NCBI GenBank assembly: GCA_934526065.1
Contig: CAKSZX010000001.1
Coordinates: 62,001 to 126,000, forward strand
Origin: an uncultured Oscillospiraceae bacterium
Lineage (GTDB): Bacteria; Bacillota; Clostridia; Oscillospirales; Ruminococcaceae
Length of the DNA stretch: 64,000 nt
Direction: 5' to 3'
Positions 14,538 to 23,240 of the stretch are shown here, in pieces. The notes under the pieces were generated by a model that did not search any database, was not told the origin of the DNA, and saw nothing but the letters and a program-made list of their open reading frames with translations. The position numbers and the translations under genes were made by a program. Numbering within the stretch: position 1 is the stretch's first letter; each line of letters starts with the position of its first letter.

Positions 14538-15995
14538 ATGAAATACATTCTTTCAAACATGGAGCCTAAGCTCCCACTCAAATATTTCGAGGATATTTCC
14601 GCAATTCCCCGTGGTTCAAAAAATGAGGAAGCAGTGGCAAAGTTTGTTGAAAACAGAGCCAAAGAATTGGGTCTTTACGCCACAAGAGACGCAAAGAACA
14701 ATGTTTATGTAAGAAAGCCCGGCTCAAAGGGCTTTGAAGATCGGCCGGCTGTTCTTTTGCAGGGACACCTTGATATGGTTTGCGAAAAGAACGCAGACAC
14801 TGTTCACGATTTTACAAAAGACGGTATTGAACTTGTTGTTGAAGGCAATATTCTCCGTGCAAACGGCACAACATTGGGCGCCGACGACGGCAAGGGCGTT
14901 GCATACATGCTTGCATTGATGGACGAAGATTCCGACAAGTTCTCCCATCCGCCTATTGAGTTCCTCTTTACGACAGGCGAGGAAATCGGCTTCTGGGGTG
15001 CTTTGGATTTCGATTATTCACAGATTAAAGCACGCCGTATGATAGGTCTTGACGCAGGCCCGGAGGGCTATGTATCAACAACATCCGCAGGTGCACAGGA
15101 GATAATCTGGTCAATTCCCACAGATTATGAGCCGGCTCGGGGTCAGGCAATAGAAATCAGCGTAGGCGGCCTTAAAGGCGGTCACTCCGCAATGAAGATT
15201 ACAGCCGAGCTTGGTAACTCAAACAAGATTATGGGTCGTGTATTGCACAATGTGGCCAAGGTTTGTGATTACAGACTTTGCAGCGTTTCCGGCGGTTTGA
15301 TGTTCAATGCAATTCCGAGAGAGGCAAAGGCCGTTATTTTGATAACAGACGGCAACAAGGCAAAGGCAATCGAAACTATCGAAAGAGTTTGGAATGAAAT
15401 CAAGGTTGAATATTCTGCTTCCGACCCGGATGTTACAATCAAAGTTCGGGATGCCGATGCCCAAAAGGCACTTTCACAAAGCACAACAAAAGCCGTTACA
15501 GAGGCTTTGTATTGCATACCTAACGGCGTGAGAATGATGAACAAAGCCGTTGACGGTTTGCCGATTACATCCACAAATATGGGTGTTGTAAAGACAAGCC
15601 GGGAGGAAATCACAATCGACACCATGACCCGTTCTTCCTCAAAGACATTGAACGACGAGTATGTTGACGTTATGTGCACCGTTGCTGCAATGTGCGGTAT
15701 GCCTAAGGTAAAAATAGGCACATGGTTACCTGCTTGGCCTTACAACCCAACAGATAAAATGCGCCGGCTGTCAGAAAAGATGTACAAGGAAAAGACAGGT
15801 AAGGATATGGGCGAAGTTGCCGTTCACGGCGGTTTGGAACTTGGCGTATTCTCCGAAAACCTGCCGGGACTTGAAATCACAACATTGGGCTGCACATCAG
15901 GTAACGAACACACGGTTACAGAGTGGATGGATATTGACAGCTATAACAGAGTTTATCGGTTCCTTAAAGAATTTATCGAAAATTTGACTAAGTAA
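14538..15995 (+). CDS. pepD: Aminoacyl-histidine dipeptidase (PepD, M20C)
   Basis: 485 residues, the normal size for PepD, with AAGGAGA before the ATG. PepD is a cytosolic dizinc dipeptidase with broad action on Xaa-His and other dipeptides. The metal-binding set is complete: LLQGHLDMVCEKN (His), TLGADDGKGVA (bridging Asp), TTGEEIGFWGA (catalytic Glu and metal Glu), GLDAGPEG, and the final CTSGNEHTVTEWM (His). The lid domain carries GLKGGHSAMKI. It has its own promoter and two upstream repeats that recur before M20 copy 3, which suggests the two genes answer to the same regulator. A strong terminator follows. Identification is secure. Confidence 0.95.
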   Translation: MKYILSNMEPKLPLKYFEDISAIPRGSKNEEAVAKFVENRAKELGLYATRDAKNNVYVRKPGSKGFEDRPAVLLQGHLDMVCEKNADTVHDFTKDGIELVVEGNILRANGTTLGADDGKGVAYMLALMDEDSDKFSHPPIEFLFTTGEEIGFWGALDFDYSQIKARRMIGLDAGPEGYVSTTSAGAQEIIWSIPTDYEPARGQAIEISVGGLKGGHSAMKITAELGNSNKIMGRVLHNVAKVCDYRLCSVSGGLMFNAIPREAKAVILITDGNKAKAIETIERVWNEIKVEYSASDPDVTIKVRDADAQKALSQSTTKAVTEALYCIPNGVRMMNKAVDGLPITSTNMGVVKTSREEITIDTMTRSSSKTLNDEYVDVMCTVAAMCGMPKVKIGTWLPAWPYNPTDKMRRLSEKMYKEKTGKDMGEVAVHGGLELGVFSENLPGLEITTLGCTSGNEHTVTEWMDIDSYNRVYRFLKEFIENLTK

Positions 15996-16022
15996 CTGAT
16001 ATAAAAAAGAGAGAGAAAATCG

Positions 16023-16048
16023 AAAGGGCGGCTTCGGGCCGCCTTTTT
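16023..16048 (+). terminator. Terminator after pepD
   Basis: GGCGGC (16027-16032) pairs with GCCGCC (16038-16043), extended by A-T pairs outward, then T5. Confidence 0.88.
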
Positions 16049-16204
16049 CGAGCCTCGTAAAATGCAAGATTAGTACATAGATTAAAAAATTTACAAATTG
16101 GCAATATTTACACCGTAAAACTACACTTGTTTTTCTTGACAAACGGTGCAGTTTACATTAAAGTATAATATAACTAAAATAAAAAATATCAGGGAGAGAG
16201 CTGT

Positions 16205-17152
16205 ATGATGATTTTTAATCTTGAAGAAATAAAAAAAGCACAAAAACACATTTCCGTTTTAGTAGAAGAACTTAAAAGCGGCTATGTAAAATATTCCACC
16301 GGTCAAACAACCGTTCCGCCGGTAGGTCACTTGGATTTTGAAAACCCCACAGGTAACACATTTATTAAGTTTGGTCATGTTCACGGAGATCCGTCTTTTG
16401 TTATTAAACTTTTTACCGGTTTTCCCGGCAATGCAAAGTTGGGTTTGCCTACTTCGGACGGTATGAACATAGTATTTGACAGAGAAACCGGTATGACAAA
16501 GGCTATCTTGCTTGATAAGGGTTGGCTTACAAGTTTCAGAACGGCTGCGGCTTCTGTTTTGTGTGCACAATATCTTGCACCAAGCAAAATCACGGCTATG
16601 GGTCTTATGGGCACAGGCACACTTGCCCGCACAACTTTGGAGGCATCATTGCAGTGCCTTGATATAAAAAAGGTTGTTGTTTACGGATATACAAAGGAAT
16701 CCACAGACGCTTTTGTGGCAGACTTTAAAGCTAAGGGCGTTGACATTGAGGCTGTTTACTCGGCTGCGGAACTCTGCCGGAAGTGCAATTATATCGTAAC
16801 CGCAACAAACACAAAAACACCCCTTATCACGGCGGATATGGTTAAACCGGGTACACACATCACAGCCATGGGCGCAGACGGCGACAACAAAAACGAAGTT
16901 GCCTCATCTGTATTCGCAAAGGCCGACATCATCGTAAACGATTCTGTTTCACAGTGTGAAGTTGACGGCGACACATCATTTGCCATCAGAGACGGGGTTA
17001 TCACAGCCGACAGCCCTGTTGAATTAGGCCTTTTGATTAAGGATGATATAAAGAGAGCAAACGATGAGCAGATTACTCTTGTTGACCTTACAGGTATTGC
17101 GGTACAGGATATTATCGTTGCCGAAATGGTTTGCGATTGCCTTTTGAAGTAA
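16205..17152 (+). CDS. Ornithine cyclodeaminase / mu-crystallin family protein
   Basis: 315 residues; two adjacent ATGs (16205 and 16208) follow GGGAGAG, the first is used here. The family comprises NAD(P)-dependent enzymes: ornithine cyclodeaminase (ornithine to proline plus ammonia), alanine dehydrogenase and ketimine reductase. Seen here are the substrate domain with KLFTGFPGNAKLGLPTSDG and WLTSFRTAAASVL, the Rossmann nucleotide site GLMGTGTLARTTLEAS, and the late VNDSVSQCEVDGD. It is not possible to choose among the family activities from sequence alone. The position next to PepD and the N-acyl amino-acid hydrolases fits a role in amino-acid breakdown. A TATAAT at 16164 lacks a well-spaced -35. 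Confidence 0.9.
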   Translation: MMIFNLEEIKKAQKHISVLVEELKSGYVKYSTGQTTVPPVGHLDFENPTGNTFIKFGHVHGDPSFVIKLFTGFPGNAKLGLPTSDGMNIVFDRETGMTKAILLDKGWLTSFRTAAASVLCAQYLAPSKITAMGLMGTGTLARTTLEASLQCLDIKKVVVYGYTKESTDAFVADFKAKGVDIEAVYSAAELCRKCNYIVTATNTKTPLITADMVKPGTHITAMGADGDNKNEVASSVFAKADIIVNDSVSQCEVDGDTSFAIRDGVITADSPVELGLLIKDDIKRANDEQITLVDLTGIAVQDIIVAEMVCDCLLK

Positions 17153-17163
17153 AAATATGACAC

Positions 17164-17200
17164 AAAATGCCTTTATGATTTGCATAAGGGCATTTTCTTT
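17164..17200 (+). terminator. Terminator after ornithine cyclodeaminase homologue
   Basis: 14-bp stem (17164-17177 with 17183-17196, one wobble), loop ATTTG, T-rich tail. Confidence 0.9.
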
Positions 17201-17263
17201 TATTTGAAAAATAAGTTAATATATGCTATTATTTAGCCAAAGAGCTTTGCCGGAGGTTTGTTT

Positions 17264-18772
17264 ATGGAAGTTTTAATGACGTCACAACAGATTAAAAATA
17301 TAGAAAACAGCGCTTTTGCCGACGGTGTTGCAGTTGAATTGCTTATGGACAGGGCAGGCAGTGCCTTGGCGGAAGAAGTGAAAAAAGCTGTTGAAAACAG
17401 AACCCATGAAAACTTACTTGTGCTTTGCGGCAAGGGCAATAACGGCGGAGACGGCTTTGTGGCGGCAGACAAACTGACAGAATTTTTTAAAACCGTGTAT
17501 GTGTATATGCCTTTCGGCTTGCCCAAAACCCGGCGGCGGGCAAATGCCTTTGAAAAAATGAATAAGGCCGTAAAAATCACAGAAGATTTGGCAATTTTAA
17601 AGGACTGCGATACGGTGATTGACCGGCTGTTCGGTTTTTCTTTCCACGGAGATGTAAATCGGCAGACAGGGGAAATTATCAAAACCGTAAACCGGAGGGG
17701 GGCTTTTGTAATCAGTGCCGATGTGCCAAGCGGCTTGGAGTGCGACAGCGGAAAAATAGGCGGCGATTGTATAAATGCCGATGTAACGGTTACATTTTCC
17801 GCATCAAAACCAATGGAAATAATATCTTTCGGGGCGGAAAAATGCGGAAAGATTATCGTGAAAAGCGTAGGGCTTGAAAAATATATAGAGGAAGCCGTAA
17901 AAAACGGTGATTACTACGGTTTGAAGGCGGATATTGGATATATCAAAGATAATATACCCACAAGGAGCGATTATTCAAATAAAGGCACTTTCGGTAAACT
18001 GCTGTGTGTAACCGGCAGTTACGGTATGCCCGGGGCGGCGGTTATGTCCGCAGGCCGGGCGTTAAAAAGCGGAACGGGGCTTTTGTACCAGGTTACAGGC
18101 AGAGAAAATTACCCCATATATGCCGTGGCAATGCCACAGGCGGTTATGATTTTTGAAGAAGATTTACAAGAAAAAATAAAATCGGCGTCTGCCGTGCTTT
18201 TAGGTTGCGGTTTGGGTATGGACGAAAATGCGGAAAGTAAAGTTAAAACGGTTTTAAGTTCCGACAAACCTGTTGTAATAGACGCAGACGGTTTAAATAT
18301 ACTGTCTAAACACCCGGAGTACAGGAAGCTGTACAAGGCAGACAAGCTTATTATCACCCCCCACCCCGGAGAGGCCGCAAGGCTTTTGAATACAGAAGTA
18401 AAACGGATACTTGCCGACCCGGCAGGTCGGGCGGCGGCGTTAAGCGAAAAGTATGATTGTACGGCGGTTTTAAAAGGCGTCGTTACGGTTATCAAGGAAA
18501 AAAATAAAAAACCCGTTTTTGCAGGCAAACCGAATTCCGGCCTTGCGAAAGGCGGCAGCGGAGATGTGCTGGCCGGGATAATATCTTCGCTTTTGGCACA
18601 GGGCAACGGTTGCTTTACAAGCCGGGTTGCCGGGGTGCTAATTCACCGGCAGGCAGGGAAAATATGCCGCACAAAATACACAGCCCCGGGCATGCAGGCC
18701 GTAGATTTAATAAATCGGTTGCCGGAGGTTTTTAAAATTCGGAATAATTGTCACCGGAGGTGCAAATTATGA
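17264..18772 (+). CDS. nnr: Bifunctional NAD(P)H-hydrate epimerase/dehydratase
   Basis: 502 residues. ATG 17264 is used because CGGAGG (17251-17256) sits 7 bases before it; a TTG at 17258 would be too close. Repairs hydrated NAD(P)HX: the N-terminal NnrE domain (about 1-215) epimerises R- to S-NAD(P)HX, the C-terminal NnrD domain (about 225-495) dehydrates the S form with ADP or ATP. NnrE signatures are LMDRAGSALAEE and CGKGNNGGDGFVAAD; NnrD signatures are GKLLCVTGSYGMPGAA, TPHPGEAARLL and AKGGSGDVLAGIISSLLA. The gene ends in ATGA with the LysR gene, so the two are coupled, and NAD kinase follows. Together they form a nicotinamide-cofactor unit. Confidence 0.94.
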   Translation: MEVLMTSQQIKNIENSAFADGVAVELLMDRAGSALAEEVKKAVENRTHENLLVLCGKGNNGGDGFVAADKLTEFFKTVYVYMPFGLPKTRRRANAFEKMNKAVKITEDLAILKDCDTVIDRLFGFSFHGDVNRQTGEIIKTVNRRGAFVISADVPSGLECDSGKIGGDCINADVTVTFSASKPMEIISFGAEKCGKIIVKSVGLEKYIEEAVKNGDYYGLKADIGYIKDNIPTRSDYSNKGTFGKLLCVTGSYGMPGAAVMSAGRALKSGTGLLYQVTGRENYPIYAVAMPQAVMIFEEDLQEKIKSASAVLLGCGLGMDENAESKVKTVLSSDKPVVIDADGLNILSKHPEYRKLYKADKLIITPHPGEAARLLNTEVKRILADPAGRAAALSEKYDCTAVLKGVVTVIKEKNKKPVFAGKPNSGLAKGGSGDVLAGIISSLLAQGNGCFTSRVAGVLIHRQAGKICRTKYTAPGMQAVDLINRLPEVFKIRNNCHRRCKL

Positions 18773-19692
18773 ATACGGCGCTTTTTAAATACGCTTTGGA
18801 AGTGGAAAAAACAAATTCTATTTCACGGGCGGCGGAAAATCTGTTTATGGCGCAGCCCAATCTTTCAAAGGCCATAAAGGAACTGGAAGAATCGGTAGGG
18901 TTCCCGGTGTTCCGCCGCACATCAAAAGGGGTTGTTCCCACGGAAAACGGTAAAATATTCTTAAAATATGCCGCACATATAATGGAACAGCTGGACGAAA
19001 TAGAAAAAATAGCCGACGGCAGCAGAGAAGAAAGACAAAAATTTAATGTGGCTTATCCAAGGGTAAGCTACATAGCCCGGGGATTTGTAAAGTTTGTTCG
19101 GGAAGTGACAAAGAAAGAAAAAATTGCCGTAAGTTCGGCGGAAACCACATCTGTTGATGTTGTAAAATTGGTGGGACAAAAAAGCTGCAATATAGGTATA
19201 GTCCGCTTTGAATTAAATCGGGAAAAATATTTTATAGATTATCTCACCGAAAAAGATATGAAGTATGACGAGATATGGAATACGGAATTTTTGGTGCTTA
19301 TGTCGCAAAAAAACTCTCTTTCATCAAAAGGCGAAATAGAGATGAAAGACCTTGCGAATATGACCGAGATAATCCACCGTGACGACAAAACCCCATATAA
19401 GTTTGACAGTGTGGCACCGACTTTTGAAAATGCCGATTACATAAGCATAACAGAAAGGCAAAATCGGTTTGAACTTATTTCCACAGTAGAAAATTCTTTT
19501 ATGTGGGTTTCTCCAATGCCCACGGATTTACTTAAAAAATACGGCCTTTGCACGGTAAAATGCCGGGGTGCGCCAAGATTTGCGGATCTGCTTATATATC
19601 CAAAGGGCTATCGCCTTACGGCGACTGACAGACTTTTTTTAAATAAAGTTTATGAAGCAAAAAACGATGCAGCCTTTGACCGGGAGGTTTAA
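18769..19692 (+). CDS. LysR-type transcriptional regulator
   Basis: 307 residues. ATG 18769 overlaps the nnr stop (ATGA) and has GGAGG at 18756-18760. Residues 1-60 are the winged helix-turn-helix: LFKYALEVEKTNSISRAAEN, then LFMAQPNLSKAIKELEESVG and FRRTSKGVVPTENG, all classic LysR. The rest (about 85-300) is the periplasmic-binding-like effector domain. LysR genes usually control a nearby divergent unit; this one is instead inside an operon between nnr and nadK, so its target cannot be read from position. The TTTGTC-N11-GACAAA sites elsewhere in the window do not have the T-N11-A symmetry expected for this family, so no target is assigned. Confidence 0.92.
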   Translation: MNTALFKYALEVEKTNSISRAAENLFMAQPNLSKAIKELEESVGFPVFRRTSKGVVPTENGKIFLKYAAHIMEQLDEIEKIADGSREERQKFNVAYPRVSYIARGFVKFVREVTKKEKIAVSSAETTSVDVVKLVGQKSCNIGIVRFELNREKYFIDYLTEKDMKYDEIWNTEFLVLMSQKNSLSSKGEIEMKDLANMTEIIHRDDKTPYKFDSVAPTFENADYISITERQNRFELISTVENSFMWVSPMPTDLLKKYGLCTVKCRGAPRFADLLIYPKGYRLTATDRLFLNKVYEAKNDAAFDREV

Positions 19693-19701
19693 TAAAGTTA
19701 A

Positions 19702-20562
19702 ATGAAATTTTTGATTATACCAAATATAACAAGAGAAAAGGCTGTGGATTTTGCCTTTACGGCGGCGGAAACGGTATTGAAAAAAGGACATAAATTTGCC
19801 GTTATGCCGGAGGCAAAGGAAATTTTTTCTACGCATTTTGCCGGGGAAATTTCCGATGATATAGAAAATGCCGATATGGCGGTAGTCATAGGCGGCGACG
19901 GCACCGTACTGCGCAACGCAAGAACTCTTTTGCAGAGAGATATTCCTATATGGGCGGTAAATTTCGGCCATTTGGGTTATCTTACCGACTGCGAGCCGGA
20001 GGAAGCCATGGCAGCTTTTGACAGGATTTTTTCCGGGGATTATAAAACAGAAAACCGTATTACTCTTATAGGCTGTGTTGACAACAACGGACAAAAGGAA
20101 AAATTTTTGGCGGTAAATGAGGCGGTAATATACCGTGCCGGTATTTCAAGAGCTTTGAATATGGATCTTACAATAAACGATAAGTTTATTCAAAGAATAC
20201 AGGCAGACGGCATTATAGTGGCAACCCCCACAGGGTCAACGGCTTATAATCTTTCCGCCGGCGGGCCTATACTTTTGCCGGAGGCAGACAATATGGTTAT
20301 AACTTCAATTTGTCAAAGTCTTATAAGTTTAAATTCCGTTGTTATTGCCGGCAGTGATGTGATAAAGACCAAAGTTCATTTACCTGCCCTTGACGAATAC
20401 GAGCTTGACCGGCAGCCGATGCTTGTATTGGACGGTTGTGCAAGGATAAAAATTGCCGACGGAGCCGATATTATCATAAAAAAATCGGACAAAGTTTTAA
20501 AGTTGATAAAAACCGGCGACGATGATTTCTACAAGATTTTGCAAATGAAATTGGCAAAATAA
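19702..20562 (+). CDS. nadK: NAD kinase
   Basis: 286 residues. Phosphorylates NAD+ at the 2' hydroxyl of the adenosine ribose to make NADP+, in the cytosol. Family motifs are all present: AVVIGGDGTVLRNAR (catalytic GGDG), AVNFGHLGYLTD, the NE/D region KFLAVNEAVIYR and the NAD-binding ADGIIVATPTGSTAYNLSAG. GGGAGG lies 14 bases before the ATG, a long spacing, so translation may be moderate or coupled to the LysR gene 9 bases upstream. Third gene of the nnr-LysR-nadK unit. In other Clostridia nadK usually sits with recN, argR and dxs genes; here it is with NAD(P)HX repair, a functional pairing. Confidence 0.95.
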   Translation: MKFLIIPNITREKAVDFAFTAAETVLKKGHKFAVMPEAKEIFSTHFAGEISDDIENADMAVVIGGDGTVLRNARTLLQRDIPIWAVNFGHLGYLTDCEPEEAMAAFDRIFSGDYKTENRITLIGCVDNNGQKEKFLAVNEAVIYRAGISRALNMDLTINDKFIQRIQADGIIVATPTGSTAYNLSAGGPILLPEADNMVITSICQSLISLNSVVIAGSDVIKTKVHLPALDEYELDRQPMLVLDGCARIKIADGADIIIKKSDKVLKLIKTGDDDFYKILQMKLAK

Positions 20563-20611
20563 GTATATCTAATTTAATATATGCTATATATAAAATAATA
20601 TATATTCAGCG

Positions 20612-20661
20612 GCTCGATATTTTTACGGAATGTAAATTTTCTGTTAAATATCGGGCTTTTT
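20612..20661 (+). terminator. Terminator after nadK
   Basis: GCTCGATATTT (20612-20622) pairs with AAATATCGGGC (20646-20656) around a 23-base loop, then T5. Confidence 0.75.
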
Positions 20662-20727
20662 GTTTTAAAATCCGTAAATCAAAGAATATTTTGTTAAATA
20701 AATAACACTTTCCATTCAAATATTTTG

Positions 20728-20743
20728 TGATATAATTATATCA
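20728..20743. promoter_or_regulatory. 16-bp palindrome over the -10 of the alcohol dehydrogenase gene
   Basis: TGATATAATTATATCA is a perfect palindrome and contains TATAAT (20731-20736). The -35 is poor. A small hairpin AATCGG/CCGATT (20815-20831) lies in the leader. The 311-base spacer holds nothing else beyond the nadK terminator and the ribosome site at 20858. Confidence 0.45.
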
Positions 20744-20873
20744 ATAAAAATATACTTATATGAAAAATATATATTTTATTTTTCTCAAAGCAGATGATAG
20801 TATATAGACAGATAAATCGGAATAACCGATTGAAAAGGCTAAATTATCAAATTACATAAAGGAGATTATAACA

Positions 20874-22091
20874 ATGGCAAGGTTTACATTACCGAGAGAT
20901 TTGTATCACGGCAAAGGAGCTATCGAAGCTCTTAAAACATTCAAAGGCAAAAAGGCTATCGTTTGCGTAGGCGGCGGCAGTATGAAAAGGTTCGGATTCC
21001 TTGATAAGTGTGTTGACTACCTTAAAGAGGCCGGCATGGAGGTTAAACTTTTTGAGGGCATTGAACCTGACCCGTCTGTTGAAACGGTTATGAAGGGCGC
21101 ACAGGCAATGCTTGAATTTGAACCTGACTGGATTGTTGCCATAGGCGGCGGCTCACCTATCGACGCCGCAAAGGCTATGTGGATTAAATATGAGTACCCG
21201 GACATCACATTTGAGGATATGTGTAAGGTTTTCGGCATTCCGGCATTGAGAACAAAGGCAAAATTCTGTGCCATTTCTTCAACTTCCGGCACAGCCACAG
21301 AGGTTACGGCATTCTCAATCATCACAGACTATTCAAAGGGCATTAAGTATCCTATCGCAGACTTTGAAATCACACCTGATGTTGCCATCGTTGACCCGGA
21401 TTTGGCAGAGACAATGCCTAAGAAGTTGGTTGCTCACACAGGTATGGACGCTATGACCCACGCTATCGAGGCTTATGTTTCAACGGCAAACTGCGATTAT
21501 ACAGACCCTCTTGCAATCCACGCAATTAAGATGATACAGAATGATTTGGTAGGCTCATACAACGGCGATATGGCAAAGCGTGACGCAATGCATAACGCAC
21601 AGTGCCTTGCCGGTATGGCTTTCTCAAACGCACTTTTGGGTATAGTTCACTCAATGGCACATAAGACAGGTGCCGCATTTGCAGACTACGGCGCACATAT
21701 CATTCACGGTGCCGCAAACGCAATGTACTTGCCAAAGGTAATAGCATTTAACGCAAAGGACGAAACAGCCGCAAAGAGATATGCGGTTATCGCAGACGAA
21801 ATGAAGCTGGGCGGTGAAACAGTTGAAGAAAAGGTTGCTTTGCTTATTAAATATCTCCGTGGTATGAATGATGAGCTGAATATTCCTCACTGCATTAAGA
21901 ACTACGGTCGGGACAGCTACCCATGTGAAAACGGCTTTGTTCCGGAGGAAGTATTCCTTGAAAGACTTCACGACATTGCCGTAAACGCAATAGCAGATGC
22001 CTGCACAGGTTCTAACCCGAGACAGCCGTCTGTTGAAGAAATGGAAAAACTTCTCAAATGTTGCTACTATGACACAGAGGTTGATTTCTAA
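20874..22091 (+). CDS. Iron-containing alcohol dehydrogenase
   Basis: 405 residues, AAAGGAG before the ATG. Type III, Fe(II)-dependent NAD(P)H alcohol dehydrogenase, cytosolic. The nucleotide motif GGGSPIDAAKA, the fold motif AISSTSGTATEVTAF, and the iron-binding segment with DAMTHAIEAYVS, HSMAHKTGAAFADYG and IIHGAANAMYLP are all there. Size and the C-terminal helices match butanol/1,3-propanediol-type enzymes rather than AdhE. Likely role is reoxidation of NAD(P)H by reducing an aldehyde during fermentation. Codon use is strongly biased (many GCA, ACA, CTT), the sign of high expression, as in copy 3 of the redoxins. Single-gene unit with its own promoter region and a terminator. Confidence 0.94.
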   Translation: MARFTLPRDLYHGKGAIEALKTFKGKKAIVCVGGGSMKRFGFLDKCVDYLKEAGMEVKLFEGIEPDPSVETVMKGAQAMLEFEPDWIVAIGGGSPIDAAKAMWIKYEYPDITFEDMCKVFGIPALRTKAKFCAISSTSGTATEVTAFSIITDYSKGIKYPIADFEITPDVAIVDPDLAETMPKKLVAHTGMDAMTHAIEAYVSTANCDYTDPLAIHAIKMIQNDLVGSYNGDMAKRDAMHNAQCLAGMAFSNALLGIVHSMAHKTGAAFADYGAHIIHGAANAMYLPKVIAFNAKDETAAKRYAVIADEMKLGGETVEEKVALLIKYLRGMNDELNIPHCIKNYGRDSYPCENGFVPEEVFLERLHDIAVNAIADACTGSNPRQPSVEEMEKLLKCCYYDTEVDF

Positions 22092-22141
22092 TCAATATCT
22101 TGCCATAGGGTATATAAAACATTGTAATATCCAAAGAAATC

Positions 22142-22170
22142 GGCCGGGCTTATGCCCGACCTTTTCTTTT
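22142..22170 (+). terminator. Terminator after alcohol dehydrogenase gene
   Basis: GGCCGGGC paired with GCCCGACC (one mismatch) around TTAT, followed by TTTTCTTTT. Confidence 0.85.
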
Positions 22171-22275
22171 TGCCCTTTTAACCGACAAAAGGAAGATATT
22201 ACCAAAATTTTGCGAAAAATGGCGAAGATACTGAAAAAAATATCTAAAAAAATCGAAAAAATTTGAATTTTCCCC

Positions 22276-22304
22276 TTGAATAGGTATAAAAGTATTGATA
22301 TAAT
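22276..22304 (+). promoter_or_regulatory. Sigma-A promoter of nfnAB
   Basis: TTGAAT (22276-22281), 17-bp spacer, TATAAT (22299-22304). Confidence 0.78.
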
Positions 22305-22319
22305 ATATGAAGCGAATAT

Positions 22320-22367
22320 GTGACCCGTTAAAGTTTTAACTGCATAAACGACGATGATGGCGGTCAC
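22320..22367 (+). promoter_or_regulatory. Folded 5' leader of nfnAB
   Basis: GTGACC (22320-22325) pairs with GGTCAC (22362-22367), enclosing a tight hairpin GTTAAA/TTTAAC (22327-22340). The closing stem ends just before the AAAGGG ribosome site (22371-22376), so folding could set translation. Not a riboswitch class I recognise. Confidence 0.4.
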
Positions 22368-22383
22368 GTGAAAGGGTAAAAAT

Positions 22384-23238
22384 ATGTATAAGATAGTAAA
22401 CAAAAAAGTACTCAATCCCACTGTTACAATGATGGATATTGAAGCTCCGTTTGTTGCACGGAAAGCACAGCCGGGTCAGTTCATTATCCTCCGTGTAAAC
22501 CGGGAGGGCGAGAGAATTCCTCTTACAATCGCAGGCAGCGATAAAGAAAAAGGAACTGTAAAAATTATTTTCCAGGTAGTTGGCGCAACAACTGAATTGC
22601 TTAACCACAAAGAAGAAGGCGAATACTTACAGGACTTTGTAGGTCCTTTGGGGGTTGCCACACATACCGAAGGCATTAAAAAGGTTTGTATCGTAGGCGG
22701 CGGCGTAGGCTGTGCCATCGCTTTGCCTATCGCACAGAAGTTCCACGAACTTGGTGCCGATGTAACGTCTATCATCGGTTTCAGAAACAAGGATTTGCTT
22801 ATTCTTGAAGATGAATTTAAGGCTTGCTCCGACACATTAAGGGTTATGACCGACGACGGCTCATACGGCGAGCATGGCAATGTTACGGTACCTCTTAAAG
22901 ATATGCTTGAAAAAGGCGAAAAATTTGATGCGGTTATTACAATCGGTCCGCTTATCATGATGAAGTTTGTTGTTCTTGCAGTTAAACCTTACGGTATTCC
23001 TTGCACTGTTTCAATGAACCCGATTATGATTGACGGCACCGGTATGTGCGGCGGCTGTCGTTTGACCCTTAACCAGGACGGCAAAAAGGTTACAAAATTT
23101 GCCTGTGTTGACGGCCCTGACTTTAACGGCTACGAAGTTGACTTTGACGAAGCTATGGAGAGATCGACAATGTTCCGGGCTTTTGAGCGCCACGCTTATG
23201 AAGAAACCTGCAATCTCTTCAACAAGGAGGTAAAATAA
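22384..23238 (+). CDS. nfnA: NfnA: NADH-dependent ferredoxin:NADP+ oxidoreductase, small subunit
   Basis: 284 residues. With the next gene it forms NfnAB, the cytosolic flavin-based electron-bifurcating transhydrogenase that couples NADH and reduced ferredoxin to NADPH. NfnA carries FAD, a [2Fe-2S] cluster and the NAD(H) site. Visible here: the FAD-binding barrel PGQFIILRVNREGERIPLTI, the nucleotide motif CIVGGGVGCAIALPIAQ, and the C-terminal Cys cluster TGMCGGCRL plus FACVDGP that binds the iron-sulfur centre. The same fold serves DHOD subunit PyrK, but the GltA-like gene 2 bases downstream points to Nfn. AAAGGG ribosome site, own promoter and folded leader upstream. Confidence 0.92.
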   Translation: MYKIVNKKVLNPTVTMMDIEAPFVARKAQPGQFIILRVNREGERIPLTIAGSDKEKGTVKIIFQVVGATTELLNHKEEGEYLQDFVGPLGVATHTEGIKKVCIVGGGVGCAIALPIAQKFHELGADVTSIIGFRNKDLLILEDEFKACSDTLRVMTDDGSYGEHGNVTVPLKDMLEKGEKFDAVITIGPLIMMKFVVLAVKPYGIPCTVSMNPIMIDGTGMCGGCRLTLNQDGKKVTKFACVDGPDFNGYEVDFDEAMERSTMFRAFERHAYEETCNLFNKEVK

Positions 23239-23240
23239 TC

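Noticed and set aside
20727..20746. Rex-binding site upstream of alcohol dehydrogenase
   Set aside because: Only one half resembles TTGTGA; the other half does not match the reverse complement.
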